A DNA stretch of 64,000 nt from Epilithonimonas sp042695135 (GTDB lineage: Bacteria > Bacteroidota > Bacteroidia > Flavobacteriales > Weeksellaceae). Position numbers and translations under genes: made by a program. Positions 17,035 through 25,486 of this stretch are shown one piece after another. Under the pieces are notes generated by a model, which searched no databases, was not told the origin of the DNA, and saw nothing but the letters and a program-made list of their open reading frames with translations. The stretch's first letter is position 1. Every line of letters starts with the position of its first letter. The DNA is taken from the NCBI RefSeq assembly GCF_042695135.1, contig NZ_CP170547.1, forward strand, positions 248,001 through 312,000. The letters run 5' to 3'.

Positions 17035-17626
17035 CTATTGTTAGTTTTTCGACCTTTGCGAGAGGACGGAATAAATATTTTTTCGAATTTTTTGAATTGA
17101 TGCAAAGATATAACTTTTTCTTTTTTTCCAACAGCCGATATTCTTCCTCTTTATAACGAAATCTATCATTAATTAACAAATCCTCAATAAAAACAAAATT
17201 GTCCTCAGGATTTTCTATATGGAAATATCGCACAAGTTCCGGACTCGCCATAAAATTTGCTTTTGGGTTTTTTGAGAAATTTATAATAATGGGTCTAAGA
17301 TCTGGTGTATAGATATCAATACTATCTAAAAGCATTTCTCTAAAAGTGTCTTTCCATTCTTTTCCGTGGGCACTGATCCTGTTTTTGAATTTCTCAAATG
17401 CAATAAGGTGAGCCAACTCATGGGTCAAAACAAAAAAGAAAAGCTGTCTGTCAAGCGTAGAATTTACTGTAATCTGATGAGATTTGTCCGGTAATTTTCT
17501 ATAATCTCCTAGCTTACTATTCCTATTTTTGGTAATTTTAATATGAATATAATAATCCGAAAACCATTTTTTGAGAAAAGGAAAAGTGTTCTCCGGAAGA
17601 TACTGTTCTAAAGTACTGATTGACAT
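17021..17626 (-). CDS. SprT-like zinc metalloprotease domain protein
   Basis: A 201-residue protein if started at ATG 17626 (MSISTLEQYLPENTFPF); a second ATG 33 bp upstream (17659) would add 11 residues without family resemblance, so the shorter form is preferred. The zincin motif is LTHELAHLIAFE (HExxH), with ISAHGKEWKDTFREML supplying the third His, as in SprT/Spartan proteins. Spartan enzymes degrade DNA-protein crosslinks in eukaryotes; the bacterial role is unclear. It has no signal peptide, so it is cytosolic. It precedes and overlaps manC, a pairing I regard as positional rather than functional. Confidence 0.85.
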   Translation of the reverse strand: MSISTLEQYLPENTFPFLKKWFSDYYIHIKITKNRNSKLGDYRKLPDKSHQITVNSTLDRQLFFFVLTHELAHLIAFEKFKNRISAHGKEWKDTFREMLLDSIDIYTPDLRPIIINFSKNPKANFMASPELVRYFHIENPEDNFVFIEDLLINDRFRYKEEEYRLLEKKKKLYLCINSKNSKKYLFRPLAKVEKLTIDEQK

Positions 17627-17731
17627 TGAAATATTCGAACTTTCAACAAAAATAATCATTCAGAATCATTTTATGTTTAATTAATAGTCATTTATTCTCT
17701 TTTTTCTTAAATTTCGGATAAATTGTAAAAT

Positions 17732-19402
17732 TTGTACAAATCTATAATTTGTTTTTTGTTATTGATTTTAATTGGATGCTCTAAAAAAGAAGCTGCTCAT
17801 CAATTAACGACAAAAAAACAAACCAATCCTTTTTACGAAAAAGCTTTTGTCTTTATTGATAAAGATCTGGACAGCGCATTTTATTATCTCAGTAAAGGAA
17901 AAGATTTATATCAAAAGAGGAACGATAGTTTTGGCTTAGGTAAAAGCTTTATGAATATGGCTATCGTTCAGGAAAACGCCGGCGACAACTTTGGAAGTAT
18001 AGAGACCAGCCTGGTTGCGACCAAATTTCTAAAAGAAAAAGACACCGCTCATCACGCCGTACTTTTTTGCAATTATAACAATCTGGGCGTAGCTTCCTGC
18101 AATATGAAAAACTATACAGATGCAAAGCGCTTCTATGACAAAGCTTTTCTTTTTACGAAAGATCCTGTTGATAAGATGATGCTCGCAAACAATATTGCCA
18201 TCGTATTTCATGACGAGAAACAATACGGAAAAGCTGTTTCAATCTACCAAAAATTACTGGACAGCATTGGCTCTAAGAGTGAATTCTATCCAAAGCTTTT
18301 ACTGAATTTTTCTCGATCAAAGTGGTTTGCAGATCAAAATTATAATCCCGTAAGCAATTATCTGTTAGCTGAAAAGCTGAGCAAAAACTTCGATGATGAA
18401 TGGACAAAAGATGCTGCATACGCCTATTTATCTGCCTATTACTTAAATAGACATGCCGATTCTGCCAGATTGTACTCTATCAAAATGCTGGAACTTGCCA
18501 AAAAATTAAAATATCCTGCTGACCAATTAGAAGCTTTGCAAAATCTGATAAGAATATCGGATCGTAGAGGGTCTCAAAAATATTTTGAAGAATATTCCAG
18601 GATCCAAGATAGTTTGGTGAATGCTCAGAATAAAGCGAAAAATCAGTTTGCGCTGATCCGTTTTGAAAGCGAAAAATCAAAAGCAGAGAATTTGAACCTC
18701 CAAAAAGAAAAAACGCTTAATGAGTACAAGATGCTGCAGCAAAAAGTGATGTTTTGGTCTGTCATTGTTCTAATTCTTATTTTTGCTGTTTTCGTTTTTC
18801 TTTGGATCAAAAGAAAACGCCAAAAACTGATTTCGCAAGCCAAAAACAGCCTACAAGAACAACGTTTGGATTTTTCCAAAAAAGTGCACGATGTGGTTGC
18901 CAACGGGATATACGAAGTAATGACAACTATTGAAAACCAAAAAGATCTGCCAAAAGAAAAAATCCTGGATAAGCTGGAACTGATGTACGAAAAATCCCGG
19001 GATCTCTCTTATGATAATAATCTGCAGCAGGAATTCAACGAAAGGATTTTTGGGCTGATAAGTTCCTTTGATAATGAAACTACTAAAATCATCATCGTCG
19101 GGAACGATCCTGATTTTTGGGAATCTGTTACTATTGATTCAAAAGAAGAACTGTTACAGATCATCCGGGAACTGCTTGTCAACATGAAAAAACACAGCCA
19201 GGCTAGTCAGGTGATTCTAAGATTTATAAAAGCAAATAATTTTCGGGAGATCAAATATATAGATAATGGAATTGGACTTATGGAAGATTTTGTCGCCAAA
19301 AATGGATTCTTAAATATGAGATCACGGTTAAAAAAAATGAATGGAAGGCTGGAAATTTCAGAAGACAATTCCGGTGGATTAAAATTATCAATCAAATTTT
19401 AG
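17732..19402 (+). CDS. TPR-containing sensor histidine kinase, lipoprotein-like N-terminus
   Basis: A 556-residue sensor. The first 16 residues end in a lipobox-like Cys (LLLILIGCSKK). Tetratricopeptide repeats cover about residues 30-300, a membrane helix follows (VMFWSVIVLILIFAVFVFLW), then a NarX-type phosphoacceptor region (FSKKVHDVVANG, His386) and a HATPase_c domain (IIRELLVNMKKHSQ N-box, YIDNGIGL, GFLNMRSRLKKMNG). It pairs with the response regulator three bases downstream. No ATG lies upstream in frame; a stop codon six bases before TTG 17732 leaves TTG as the only start giving a full signal. TTG also overlaps a possible -7-like TTTG, so the start is less certain than the kinase call. 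Confidence 0.85.
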   Translation: MYKSIICFLLLILIGCSKKEAAHQLTTKKQTNPFYEKAFVFIDKDLDSAFYYLSKGKDLYQKRNDSFGLGKSFMNMAIVQENAGDNFGSIETSLVATKFLKEKDTAHHAVLFCNYNNLGVASCNMKNYTDAKRFYDKAFLFTKDPVDKMMLANNIAIVFHDEKQYGKAVSIYQKLLDSIGSKSEFYPKLLLNFSRSKWFADQNYNPVSNYLLAEKLSKNFDDEWTKDAAYAYLSAYYLNRHADSARLYSIKMLELAKKLKYPADQLEALQNLIRISDRRGSQKYFEEYSRIQDSLVNAQNKAKNQFALIRFESEKSKAENLNLQKEKTLNEYKMLQQKVMFWSVIVLILIFAVFVFLWIKRKRQKLISQAKNSLQEQRLDFSKKVHDVVANGIYEVMTTIENQKDLPKEKILDKLELMYEKSRDLSYDNNLQQEFNERIFGLISSFDNETTKIIIVGNDPDFWESVTIDSKEELLQIIRELLVNMKKHSQASQVILRFIKANNFREIKYIDNGIGLMEDFVAKNGFLNMRSRLKKMNGRLEISEDNSGGLKLSIKF

Positions 19403-19405
19403 AAA

Positions 19406-20068
19406 ATGTTCAGTAAAATATTAATTGCAGAAGATCACGAGAGCAGTAATTTTTCTGTGCAGAAAGTTTTGGAGGAACTGAGAATCACAAACGTAGATCA
19501 TGTCTATTACTGTGATGATGCGTTTTCTTATCTAAAAAAATCGTTGGAATTTGTACCTTATGAAGTGTTGATTACTGATCTTTCTTTTGAAGAAGATCAC
19601 AGGAAACAACTTATAAAAAATGGTCGTGAACTGATCAAATCTTGCCGGGATCTTTATCCGGAGCTAAAAGTAATTGTCTTTTCTGCAGAGCACAGATTGG
19701 GAGTTATTGACCTGCTATTCAGCGAATTGAATATAAATGCATTTGTAAGAAAGGCACGCTCGGACTCTAAGGAACTGAAAAAAGCAATTGAAGCAATTTA
19801 CAATAACGAAACCTATATCTCTCACGACCTCAAACTTCCTGTCAAAAGTATAAACACGCTGGAGTTCAGCAATTATGATATCATTCTCCTTCAATTATTA
19901 TCTGACGGGATATTGCAAAAAAACATTCCTCAAATCCTTCAGGAAAGAGATATCCATCCAAATAGCCTGAGCAGTGTCGAAAAAAGGATGAATGCGATGA
20001 AGCTTGCATTGACCGCGAAAAACAACGAACAACTGATCGCTTATTGTAAAGATTTAGGAATAATTTAG
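19406..20068 (+). CDS. Response regulator, receiver plus divergent LuxR-type output domain
   Basis: A 220-residue protein. The receiver domain has ILIAEDHESS (acidic pocket), YEVLITDLSF (phosphoacceptor Asp58), VIVFSAEH (Ser) and NAFVRKARSD (Lys). The output domain at about residues 150-215 (YDIILLQLLSDGILQKNIPQ, then NSLSSVEKRMNAM) has the spacing of a LuxR/NarL helix-turn-helix but is divergent. The gene starts 3 bp after the kinase stop, so the two form one operon. A TTACGG-TTTC-CCGTAA palindrome 26 bp after the stop may be a binding site. Confidence 0.85.
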   Translation: MFSKILIAEDHESSNFSVQKVLEELRITNVDHVYYCDDAFSYLKKSLEFVPYEVLITDLSFEEDHRKQLIKNGRELIKSCRDLYPELKVIVFSAEHRLGVIDLLFSELNINAFVRKARSDSKELKKAIEAIYNNETYISHDLKLPVKSINTLEFSNYDIILLQLLSDGILQKNIPQILQERDIHPNSLSSVEKRMNAMKLALTAKNNEQLIAYCKDLGII

Positions 20069-20093
20069 AAATATTTTAATATTTTTTCTGCTT

Positions 20094-20109
20094 TTACGGT
20101 TTCCCGTAA
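20094..20109. promoter_or_regulatory. Palindrome TTACGG-N4-CCGTAA, possible response-regulator site
   Basis: Perfect 6-bp arms around TTTC, directly after the response regulator gene. A TAATTTTG box lies 22 bp downstream. No second copy was noticed in the window. Confidence 0.3.
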
Positions 20110-20187
20110 GGAAATATGAAATTATGTGTCTAATTTTGCCACAGATTAATAACCGTAAGAACACAGACTTAAGAAACTTCATTTCCA

Positions 20188-20220
20188 AAATAGCCTAAAG
20201 TTTTGCTTTAGGCTATTTTT
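20188..20220. terminator. Terminator between response regulator and elaA
   Basis: Stem AAATAGCCTAAAG / CTTTAGGCTATTT with TTTTT following on the plus strand, between convergent genes. Confidence 0.75.
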
Positions 20221-20668
20221 ATTTTCTAAACATTTCTGTATGAGGAATATTGTCTTCAAGGTATTTTTTTCCAGTATCCTGAAATCCGAAATCAGAATAG
20301 AATTTTAACAGATAATCCTGAGCAGAAATCCGGACTTCCGAAGTTCCCAACCGGTTTTCTATGATTTCCAGAGCATATTTTATCAATTGTTTTCCAAGTC
20401 CTGTTCCTCTTCCTTTTTCCGTCGTTACAACCCTGCCAATAGAGGTTTCCGGATATTTGATACCTTTGTCAAAAATTCTGCAATAAGCTAAAACTTCATT
20501 ATCTTTTTCTGCCCAAAGATGAATGGCTTTTTGATCATAATCGTCCAGATCGGGATAAGGGCAATCCTGTTCTACCACAAAAACATCGACTCTGGCTTTG
20601 ATAATCTGGTAAAGTTCTGTTGTAGTAAGTTCGGAAAACGTTTTAATTTTCCAATCCGCATTAATCAT
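20219..20668 (-). CDS. elaA: ElaA-like GNAT N-acetyltransferase
   Basis: A 149-residue GNAT-fold enzyme. The ElaA type is recognised from the start region (LYQIIKARVDVFVVEQDCPY), the acetyl-CoA binding segment GRVVTTEKGRGTGLGKQLIKYAL (R/Q-x-x-G-x-G/A) and the C-terminal FYSDFGFQDTGKKYLEDNIPH. The acceptor substrate is unknown for this family. Its ATG overlaps the end of engB by 8 bp, so it is co-translated behind the GTPase. Confidence 0.85.
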   Translation of the reverse strand: MINADWKIKTFSELTTTELYQIIKARVDVFVVEQDCPYPDLDDYDQKAIHLWAEKDNEVLAYCRIFDKGIKYPETSIGRVVTTEKGRGTGLGKQLIKYALEIIENRLGTSEVRISAQDYLLKFYSDFGFQDTGKKYLEDNIPHTEMFRK

Positions 20669-21284
20669 CGAATCGTACTTTATTTTTGATCAGAAACTGA
20701 TTGGTTTCTGAGATAAATTTCAGAATATTATCCGTTCCCATTTTCTTCTCAGCAGAAGTAACATAGATTTCCGGCAGATCTTCCCAGGTTTTCAGCAGCT
20801 CAGTTTTATAAGCTTCCACGTTTCTGTCGGCTCCGCCCGGTTTCATTTTATCTGCTTTTGTGAAAACAATGGAAAAAGGAACGCTGCTTTCGCCACACCA
20901 CTGCATAAATTCCAGATCTATTTTCTGAGGAGCAAGACGCGTATCAATCAGGACAAAAAGGTTGACAAGGTTTTGTCTGTTCAGAATATAATTGGTAATT
21001 AACTTTTCAAAATCTTTTCTAAGGCTTTTGGAAACTTTTGCATAACCATATCCCGGTAAATCCGTCAGAAACCAGCTTTCATTAACCAAAAAATGATTGA
21101 TGAGTTGTGTTTTTCCTGGCGTTTGGGATGTTTTTGCAAGATCTTTGTGATTCATCATTGCATTGATGAGAGATGACTTCCCAACATTGGAACGTCCTAT
21201 GAAAGCATATTCCGGCATCTTTGGTTCGGGACAATCCTGCCATTTCTGGCTGCTTTTTACAAATTCTGCGGTTTTAATTACCAT
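20661..21284 (-). CDS. engB: Ribosome biogenesis GTPase YihA/YsxC
   Basis: A 207-residue GTPase needed for large-subunit ribosome assembly. Visible: IGRSNVGKSSLINA (G1), SQTPGKTQLINHF (G2), DLPGYGYAKVSK (G3), FTKADK (G4) and TSAEKK (G5). Two in-frame ATGs exist, at 21305 and 21284; the second begins MVIKTAEFVKSS, which matches the family's usual N-terminus, and is chosen. It overlaps elaA by 8 bp. Confidence 0.93.
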   Translation of the reverse strand: MVIKTAEFVKSSQKWQDCPEPKMPEYAFIGRSNVGKSSLINAMMNHKDLAKTSQTPGKTQLINHFLVNESWFLTDLPGYGYAKVSKSLRKDFEKLITNYILNRQNLVNLFVLIDTRLAPQKIDLEFMQWCGESSVPFSIVFTKADKMKPGGADRNVEAYKTELLKTWEDLPEIYVTSAEKKMGTDNILKFISETNQFLIKNKVRFDD

Positions 21285-21376
21285 TTTGATATCATATAAA
21301 ACCATTAAGAGATCAAATTATTTTAATGAAAAACTCAATGTCTTAATGGTTTTAATTTATTTAATAAAATATTATT

Positions 21377-22138
21377 TTATATTACTCTCTTCAGCCAACT
21401 GTAGAGAATTTCATTGAACTCGTCCGGCTTTTCCATCATCGCAGCGTGGCCGCATTTTTCTATCCAATACAGTTCTGAGTTGATGATAAATTTGTGCATA
21501 TCTTCTGCAACTTCCGGTGGCGTAACATTATCCTGTCTTCCCCAGATGATGCAAGTCGGGCAGGTGATTTTCGGAAGATCATTCAGCATATTGTGTTTGA
21601 TGGCACTTCTCGCAAGCATTACGGTTTTGATGCCTTTCATTCTGTCATTCACAACTGCAAATACCTCATCTACAAGCTCATCTGTCGCAACAATCGGGTC
21701 ATAAAAAACCTCCTGTGTTTTTTTCTTGATATATTCTTTATCACTTTTTCTGGGAAAGCTGTCTCCAAAAGTTCTCTCGTACAAGCCTGAACTGCCAGTT
21801 AAAACCAAATTTTTAACCAATTCCGGGCGGGAAATCGTAAGGATCAAACCTATATGTCCGCCCATAGAATTACCAACAATGGTCACCGGTTTTCCGATAA
21901 CATCAGTAATAAACTTAGCTACAAATTTCGAAATCGAAGTAAGATTGGTATTAAGGATAGGCAAATCGTAAATTGGCAACTGTGGAACAATAACACGATA
22001 CCCCTTATCCGCGAAAAAGTTAATCATCTTATCGAAGTTGCTCAACCCTCCCATCAAACCATGCAAAAGCACCATTGGATGACCTTCACCCGCTTCCACA
22101 TAAGTGTATTTCGTGTCCTTTTTAGTTTTAAAAATCAT
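21377..22138 (-). CDS. Alpha/beta hydrolase
   Basis: A 253-residue cytosolic hydrolase. MVLLHGLMGG supplies the oxyanion HG motif, VGNSMGGHIGL the nucleophile elbow (Ser), IWGRQDNVTPP the acid and CGHAAMMEKP the catalytic His. The triad is complete. The closest general class is the meta-cleavage hydrolase/haloalkane-dehalogenase-like group; the substrate is not inferable. The start is ATG 22138; an upstream TTG at 22162 lies inside the -7 box. It is a single gene. Confidence 0.85.
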   Translation of the reverse strand: MIFKTKKDTKYTYVEAGEGHPMVLLHGLMGGLSNFDKMINFFADKGYRVIVPQLPIYDLPILNTNLTSISKFVAKFITDVIGKPVTIVGNSMGGHIGLILTISRPELVKNLVLTGSSGLYERTFGDSFPRKSDKEYIKKKTQEVFYDPIVATDELVDEVFAVVNDRMKGIKTVMLARSAIKHNMLNDLPKITCPTCIIWGRQDNVTPPEVAEDMHKFIINSELYWIEKCGHAAMMEKPDEFNEILYSWLKRVI

Positions 22139-22159
22139 AATGCTCTCTCGATAACGCGC

Positions 22160-22167
22160 CAAAAATA
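22160..22167 (-). promoter_or_regulatory. -7 box of the alpha/beta hydrolase gene
   Basis: Minus-strand TATTTTTG, 21 bp before the ATG at 22138. Confidence 0.5.
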
Positions 22168-22220
22168 CAAATAAAAGAATTATTTTTTATTTTAATCCTA
22201 CTAAAGTGGTCAATTTTAAT

Positions 22221-22613
22221 TTATTTTAACACACTAATTAATTCATTGATGCGGTTGATGATTGGCATTGCGAATATCCCGCTGGTTTGCAGATAAAGTT
22301 CATAAAAAGTTTTTGCTTTTTCTGCAAAATCAACCTTAGCCTCTGTCCGAAAATGAAACATAAAAACATTGCCAAGCATCTCGTAGTAATCTGCGTGATC
22401 TTTAGATTCCCGAAGCTTTACCATTTCTATAATCTCCTCTTTTGATTTTAATGAGACTTCAGTAAAATCCATTTTGAAAATATCCTTCATCAGAGAATCG
22501 AAATCCAATTCTTTCTGCATCAGACTTTCTTCCGGTTTTCCGAGAAGTAATTTTTCCAAGGCTTGTGTGAGTTGTCTTATTAATCTTAATGTAAAATCTT
22601 TATCCTGAATCAT
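22221..22613 (-). CDS. Conserved hypothetical, mostly helical (DUF6483-like)
   Basis: A 130-residue soluble protein predicted to be all-helical (FTLRLIRQLTQALEKLLLGK at the start, FYELYLQTSGIFAMPIINRI at the end). The N-terminal pattern resembles proteins I have seen labelled DUF6483 in Firmicutes, but I am not certain of the assignment. There is no signal peptide or membrane segment. It starts 6 bp after the stop of the SpmAB-like gene on the same strand, so the two are almost certainly co-transcribed and may work together. Function unknown. Confidence 0.7.
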   Translation of the reverse strand: MIQDKDFTLRLIRQLTQALEKLLLGKPEESLMQKELDFDSLMKDIFKMDFTEVSLKSKEEIIEMVKLRESKDHADYYEMLGNVFMFHFRTEAKVDFAEKAKTFYELYLQTSGIFAMPIINRINELISVLK

Positions 22614-22619
22614 AATTTC

Positions 22620-24026
22620 TTATCCAAAAAATAAATACGCCAGTATTATCGAAACTACAACACCGACAAGATCTGCCAACAACATCGATCCAATTGCATA
22701 TCGTGTATTCTTAATCCCAACTGAACCAAAATAGACAGCAACTACATAAAAAGTAGTATCAGAACTGCCTTGGAGAATAGCTGACAATCTTCCGGGAAAA
22801 CTATCTGCCCCGAAAGTGTTCATTGTATCCACCATCATTCCTCGTGCTCCGGATCCTGACAATGGCCTGATAAGCGCAGTTGGCAGTCCGTCCACAAATC
22901 TTGTATCCAGATTAGATGCATTTGCAATCCATTTCATTCCGTCTATAATTACATCAAAAACGCCGCTTGTTCTTAATAGAGAGATTGCTATCAACATTCC
23001 TACCAAATAAGGAATTATCTTTATACAAACCGTAAAACCCTCTTTTGCACCGTCTATAAAAGCATCGAAAATATTAATTTTTTTGTAAACTGCTCCCAAA
23101 ACAATAGCCAGAAAAATCAACAGGATAATACCGTTGCTTAATACTTTACTGAAAGAATCCAGTTCCTCTTTACTTAATTTGACCAAATATATTACCAGCA
23201 AAGCTATAACTGCGGAAATACCTCCTACATAAGCCAAAATAACTGGTTGAAACAGATTAATTTTTTGTCTGATCGCAACTATTGTCATTGCTGCCAACGT
23301 TGCACAAAATGTTGCAATCATACATGGTAAAAAAATATCTGTTGGTGTTTGTGACGGTATTTTGGCCGATGCACGTATTGCGATTATTGTAACCGGAATC
23401 AATGTAAGTCCGCTGGCGTGCAGGCATAGAAACATAATTTGAGCGTTGCTTGCTTTGTCTTTATCAGGATTAAGGGTTTGAAGGCTTTCCATTGCTTTGA
23501 GTCCGAATGGTGTGGCAGCGTTGTCGAGTCCTAATAAATTGGCACTGAAATTCAGCATCATATGTCCGAATGAAGGATGGTTTTTTGGAATGTCAGGAAA
23601 TAGTTTTGAGAAAAATGGCTGAATCATTCGGCTAAGGAAATTGATGCCGCTAGCTTTTTCGGCGATGCTCATAAAACCCATAAAAAGTGCCATAATTCCA
23701 ATCAGTTTCAGGCAGATGTTTACGGCTGTCTCACTGGTACCGATGACGCCATCGGTTTCTGCAACTCTGTAAATATTCACGTTTTGAAGGGAATCCATTT
23801 TGTAATGAATGTGATTTTCTTCAAAATCGGGAGTCGCCTGCAAAGATCTCTGAATATCAGGAGAAAATTGGGCCAATGGTTTTTGAGAAATCTGGATTGT
23901 GTCGCCGCCTTTTCCCACAACCATATCGTTGAAGATCTGATTGTAATTCTCGGAACTGAAATATTTTATGGACGCAACCGCAATGGCGATGATGATGAAG
24001 GCCGACCAAATCCTGCTTAGAACCAT
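22620..24026 (-). CDS. Nucleoside-recognition (Gate) domain membrane protein, SpmA-SpmB fusion type
   Basis: A 468-residue polytopic membrane protein made of two Gate-type halves. The first half has SRIWSAFIIIAIAVASIKYF, FMGFMSIAEKASG and the conserved NFSANLLGLDNAATPFGLKAM; the second half has VCIKIIPYLVGMLIAISLLR, LIRPLSGSGARGMM and LQGSSDTTFYVVAVYFGSVG. These are hallmarks of SpmA and SpmB, which are separate genes in sporeformers and fused in many Bacteroidota. No sporulation is implied; the fused protein is probably a transporter of unknown substrate. It is followed closely by the small helical gene and is divergent from the met operon. Confidence 0.85.
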   Translation of the reverse strand: MVLSRIWSAFIIIAIAVASIKYFSSENYNQIFNDMVVGKGGDTIQISQKPLAQFSPDIQRSLQATPDFEENHIHYKMDSLQNVNIYRVAETDGVIGTSETAVNICLKLIGIMALFMGFMSIAEKASGINFLSRMIQPFFSKLFPDIPKNHPSFGHMMLNFSANLLGLDNAATPFGLKAMESLQTLNPDKDKASNAQIMFLCLHASGLTLIPVTIIAIRASAKIPSQTPTDIFLPCMIATFCATLAAMTIVAIRQKINLFQPVILAYVGGISAVIALLVIYLVKLSKEELDSFSKVLSNGIILLIFLAIVLGAVYKKINIFDAFIDGAKEGFTVCIKIIPYLVGMLIAISLLRTSGVFDVIIDGMKWIANASNLDTRFVDGLPTALIRPLSGSGARGMMVDTMNTFGADSFPGRLSAILQGSSDTTFYVVAVYFGSVGIKNTRYAIGSMLLADLVGVVVSIILAYLFFG

Positions 24027-24116
24027 TCTGGAAATTAATTTCAGTAAATGTAAGAAAAATGATAATAGATTTTAGGAGTTGGGCTTTAGAAATTATTTAA
24101 AGTATTAGACACAATA

Positions 24117-24187
24117 TTGTCATTCTGTAAGGAATCTAAGCAAACATTGTAGAAATCATTTTAGTTGAGATTCCTAGGGAATGACAA
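24117..24187. repeat. Imperfect inverted repeat TTGTCATTC...GAATGACAA
   Basis: The left arm (24117-24139) contains TTGTCATTCTGTAAGGAATC and the right arm (24165-24187) GATTCCTAGGGAATGACAA, enclosing about 25 bp. Non-coding, with the look of a REP-like dispersed element. Confidence 0.6.
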
Positions 24188-24267
24188 CATTATGGTTTTA
24201 TACTTCTTAAATTTTTATTTACCACTCAGTTTTTAAAACTGATTTTTGTCATAAATCCAAATTATAC

Positions 24268-24298
24268 TTGTTTAGTATGAATTGAATTTATACCTTTG
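24268..24298 (+). promoter_or_regulatory. Promoter of the metNIQ leader transcript
   Basis: TTG at 24268-24270, a 20-bp spacer and TACCTTTG at 24291-24298. It lies 25 bp upstream of the leader ORF and about 160 bp upstream of metN. The lysA leader has the same spacing. Confidence 0.7.
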
Positions 24299-24322
24299 CG
24301 GAGGCTTTTTTTAACACTATCA

Positions 24323-24382
24323 ATGTTGAAATTTTGTTTTGTTTGTTGCAGTAATATATTTCTGAGAGATATAATGATGTAG
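24323..24382 (+). CDS. Putative Met/Cys leader peptide of metNIQ
   Basis: A 19-codon ORF (MLKFCFVCCSNIFLRDIMM) ending in two Met codons directly before TAG, with three Cys codons. It sits between a strong promoter and an intrinsic terminator ahead of the methionine importer operon. Eight bases just before its start (ACACTATC, 24314-24321) are perfectly complementary to eight bases just after its stop (GATAGTGT, 24385-24392), so the ORF is exactly enclosed by a potential stem that a ribosome near either end would block. I infer attenuation in response to methionine (or cysteine) charging. No S-box or other SAM riboswitch consensus was seen. There is no obvious Shine-Dalgarno, which is normal in this phylum. 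Confidence 0.55.
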   Translation: MLKFCFVCCSNIFLRDIMM

Positions 24383-24402
24383 AGGATAGTGTGTTTATTT
24401 CG

Positions 24403-24440
24403 AAAACCTTTCATAATCCCATTTGAAAGGTTTTTTATTT
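24403..24440 (+). terminator. Attenuator-type terminator before metN
   Basis: Stem AAAACCTTTC / GAAAGGTTTT followed by TTATTTT, ending about 18 bp before the metN ATG and 20 bp after the leader peptide stop. Confidence 0.75.
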
Positions 24441-24457
24441 TAATTAATTGATAAAAA

Positions 24458-25486
24458 ATGATAGAACTTTTAAACGTTACCAAAAGTTTTAAGACCAAAA
24501 ATAAAACGATCCAGGCTTTGGCAGACGTTTCTTTGACGGTGGAAAAAGGCGAGATCTTTGGTGTCATCGGAACTTCCGGTGCCGGAAAAAGTACGCTCAT
24601 CCGTTGCGTAAATCTCCTCGAAAAACCGAATGACGGTAAAGTAATTGTTGACAATATTGAATTGACCAAACTTTCTGATTCTCAACTGACGTTGGAACGA
24701 AGAAAGATTGCAATGATCTTCCAGCATTTCAATTTGTTATCTTCACGAACGGTTTTTGAAAACATTGCTTTTCCTCTGGAACTGGAAGGAAAATCTAAGT
24801 CTGAGATTAAGGAAAAAGTAAATAGTCTTCTGGAACTTGTTGGATTGAATGACAAAGCAAAAGATTATCCCGCCAATCTTTCCGGTGGACAAAAACAAAG
24901 AGTGGCGATTGCAAGAGCGTTGGCAAACGACCCGAAAGTTCTGCTTTGTGACGAGGCGACAAGTGCTTTGGATCCAGCAACCACAAAATCGATTTTGAAA
25001 TTGCTGAAATCCATTAATCAAAAACTGAATTTGACCATCCTTCTGATCACGCACGAAATGGAAGTCATCAAAACGATCTGCGATAAAGTAGCGGTCATTG
25101 ATCACGGAAAATTGGTGGAACAGGGCAATATTGAACAGATTTTCACCAATCCGCAAGAGGAAATTACCAAAGGATTTATCCAGTCTTCTTTGAATGTGGA
25201 ATTGCCTTTGGTTTACCAAAATTCTCTCAGCAAAATCGATAACGGAAATAATAATCCATTGGTGAAATTTATGCTTACAGGAAGTAATGACCAGAGTTTT
25301 GTGATCAGTAATTTGTTTGAAAAATTTCAGGTTAAAGCAAAGGTAATCAGCGCTCAATTGGAATATGTAGGCAATCTGAGTTTCGGGGTTTTACTTGTGG
25401 AATTGCAAGGTGAAAACATCAACGAGGCTTTGGCTTATTTGGAAAATGAATATTCTAACACAGAAATTTTAGGTTATGTCGGATAG
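24458..25486 (+). CDS. metN: Methionine ABC importer ATP-binding protein
   Basis: A 342-residue ATPase of the MetNIQ importer. Walker A is IGTSGAGKSTLIRC, the Q-loop is MIFQHFNLLSS, the signature is NLSGGQKQRVAIAR, Walker B is VLLCDEATSALDP, and the H-loop is LLITHEMEV. The C-terminal 80 residues (KFMLTGSNDQSFVISNLFEKF onward) form the NIL domain, which senses internal methionine and inhibits transport; this domain distinguishes MetN from other amino-acid ATPases. The gene overlaps metI by 11 bp. Expression is probably gated by the leader and terminator just upstream. Confidence 0.95.
   Translation: MIELLNVTKSFKTKNKTIQALADVSLTVEKGEIFGVIGTSGAGKSTLIRCVNLLEKPNDGKVIVDNIELTKLSDSQLTLERRKIAMIFQHFNLLSSRTVFENIAFPLELEGKSKSEIKEKVNSLLELVGLNDKAKDYPANLSGGQKQRVAIARALANDPKVLLCDEATSALDPATTKSILKLLKSINQKLNLTILLITHEMEVIKTICDKVAVIDHGKLVEQGNIEQIFTNPQEEITKGFIQSSLNVELPLVYQNSLSKIDNGNNNPLVKFMLTGSNDQSFVISNLFEKFQVKAKVISAQLEYVGNLSFGVLLVELQGENINEALAYLENEYSNTEILGYVG

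Noticed and set aside
20131..20220. Second small RNA between response regulator and elaA
   Set aside because: TAATTTTG at 20131-20138 and a terminator follow one another, but no -33 element is visible and the terminator is fully explained by the flanking genes.
24299..24457. SAM riboswitch before metNIQ
   Set aside because: No S-box core or other SAM aptamer motif could be traced; a short ORF plus terminator explains the leader better.
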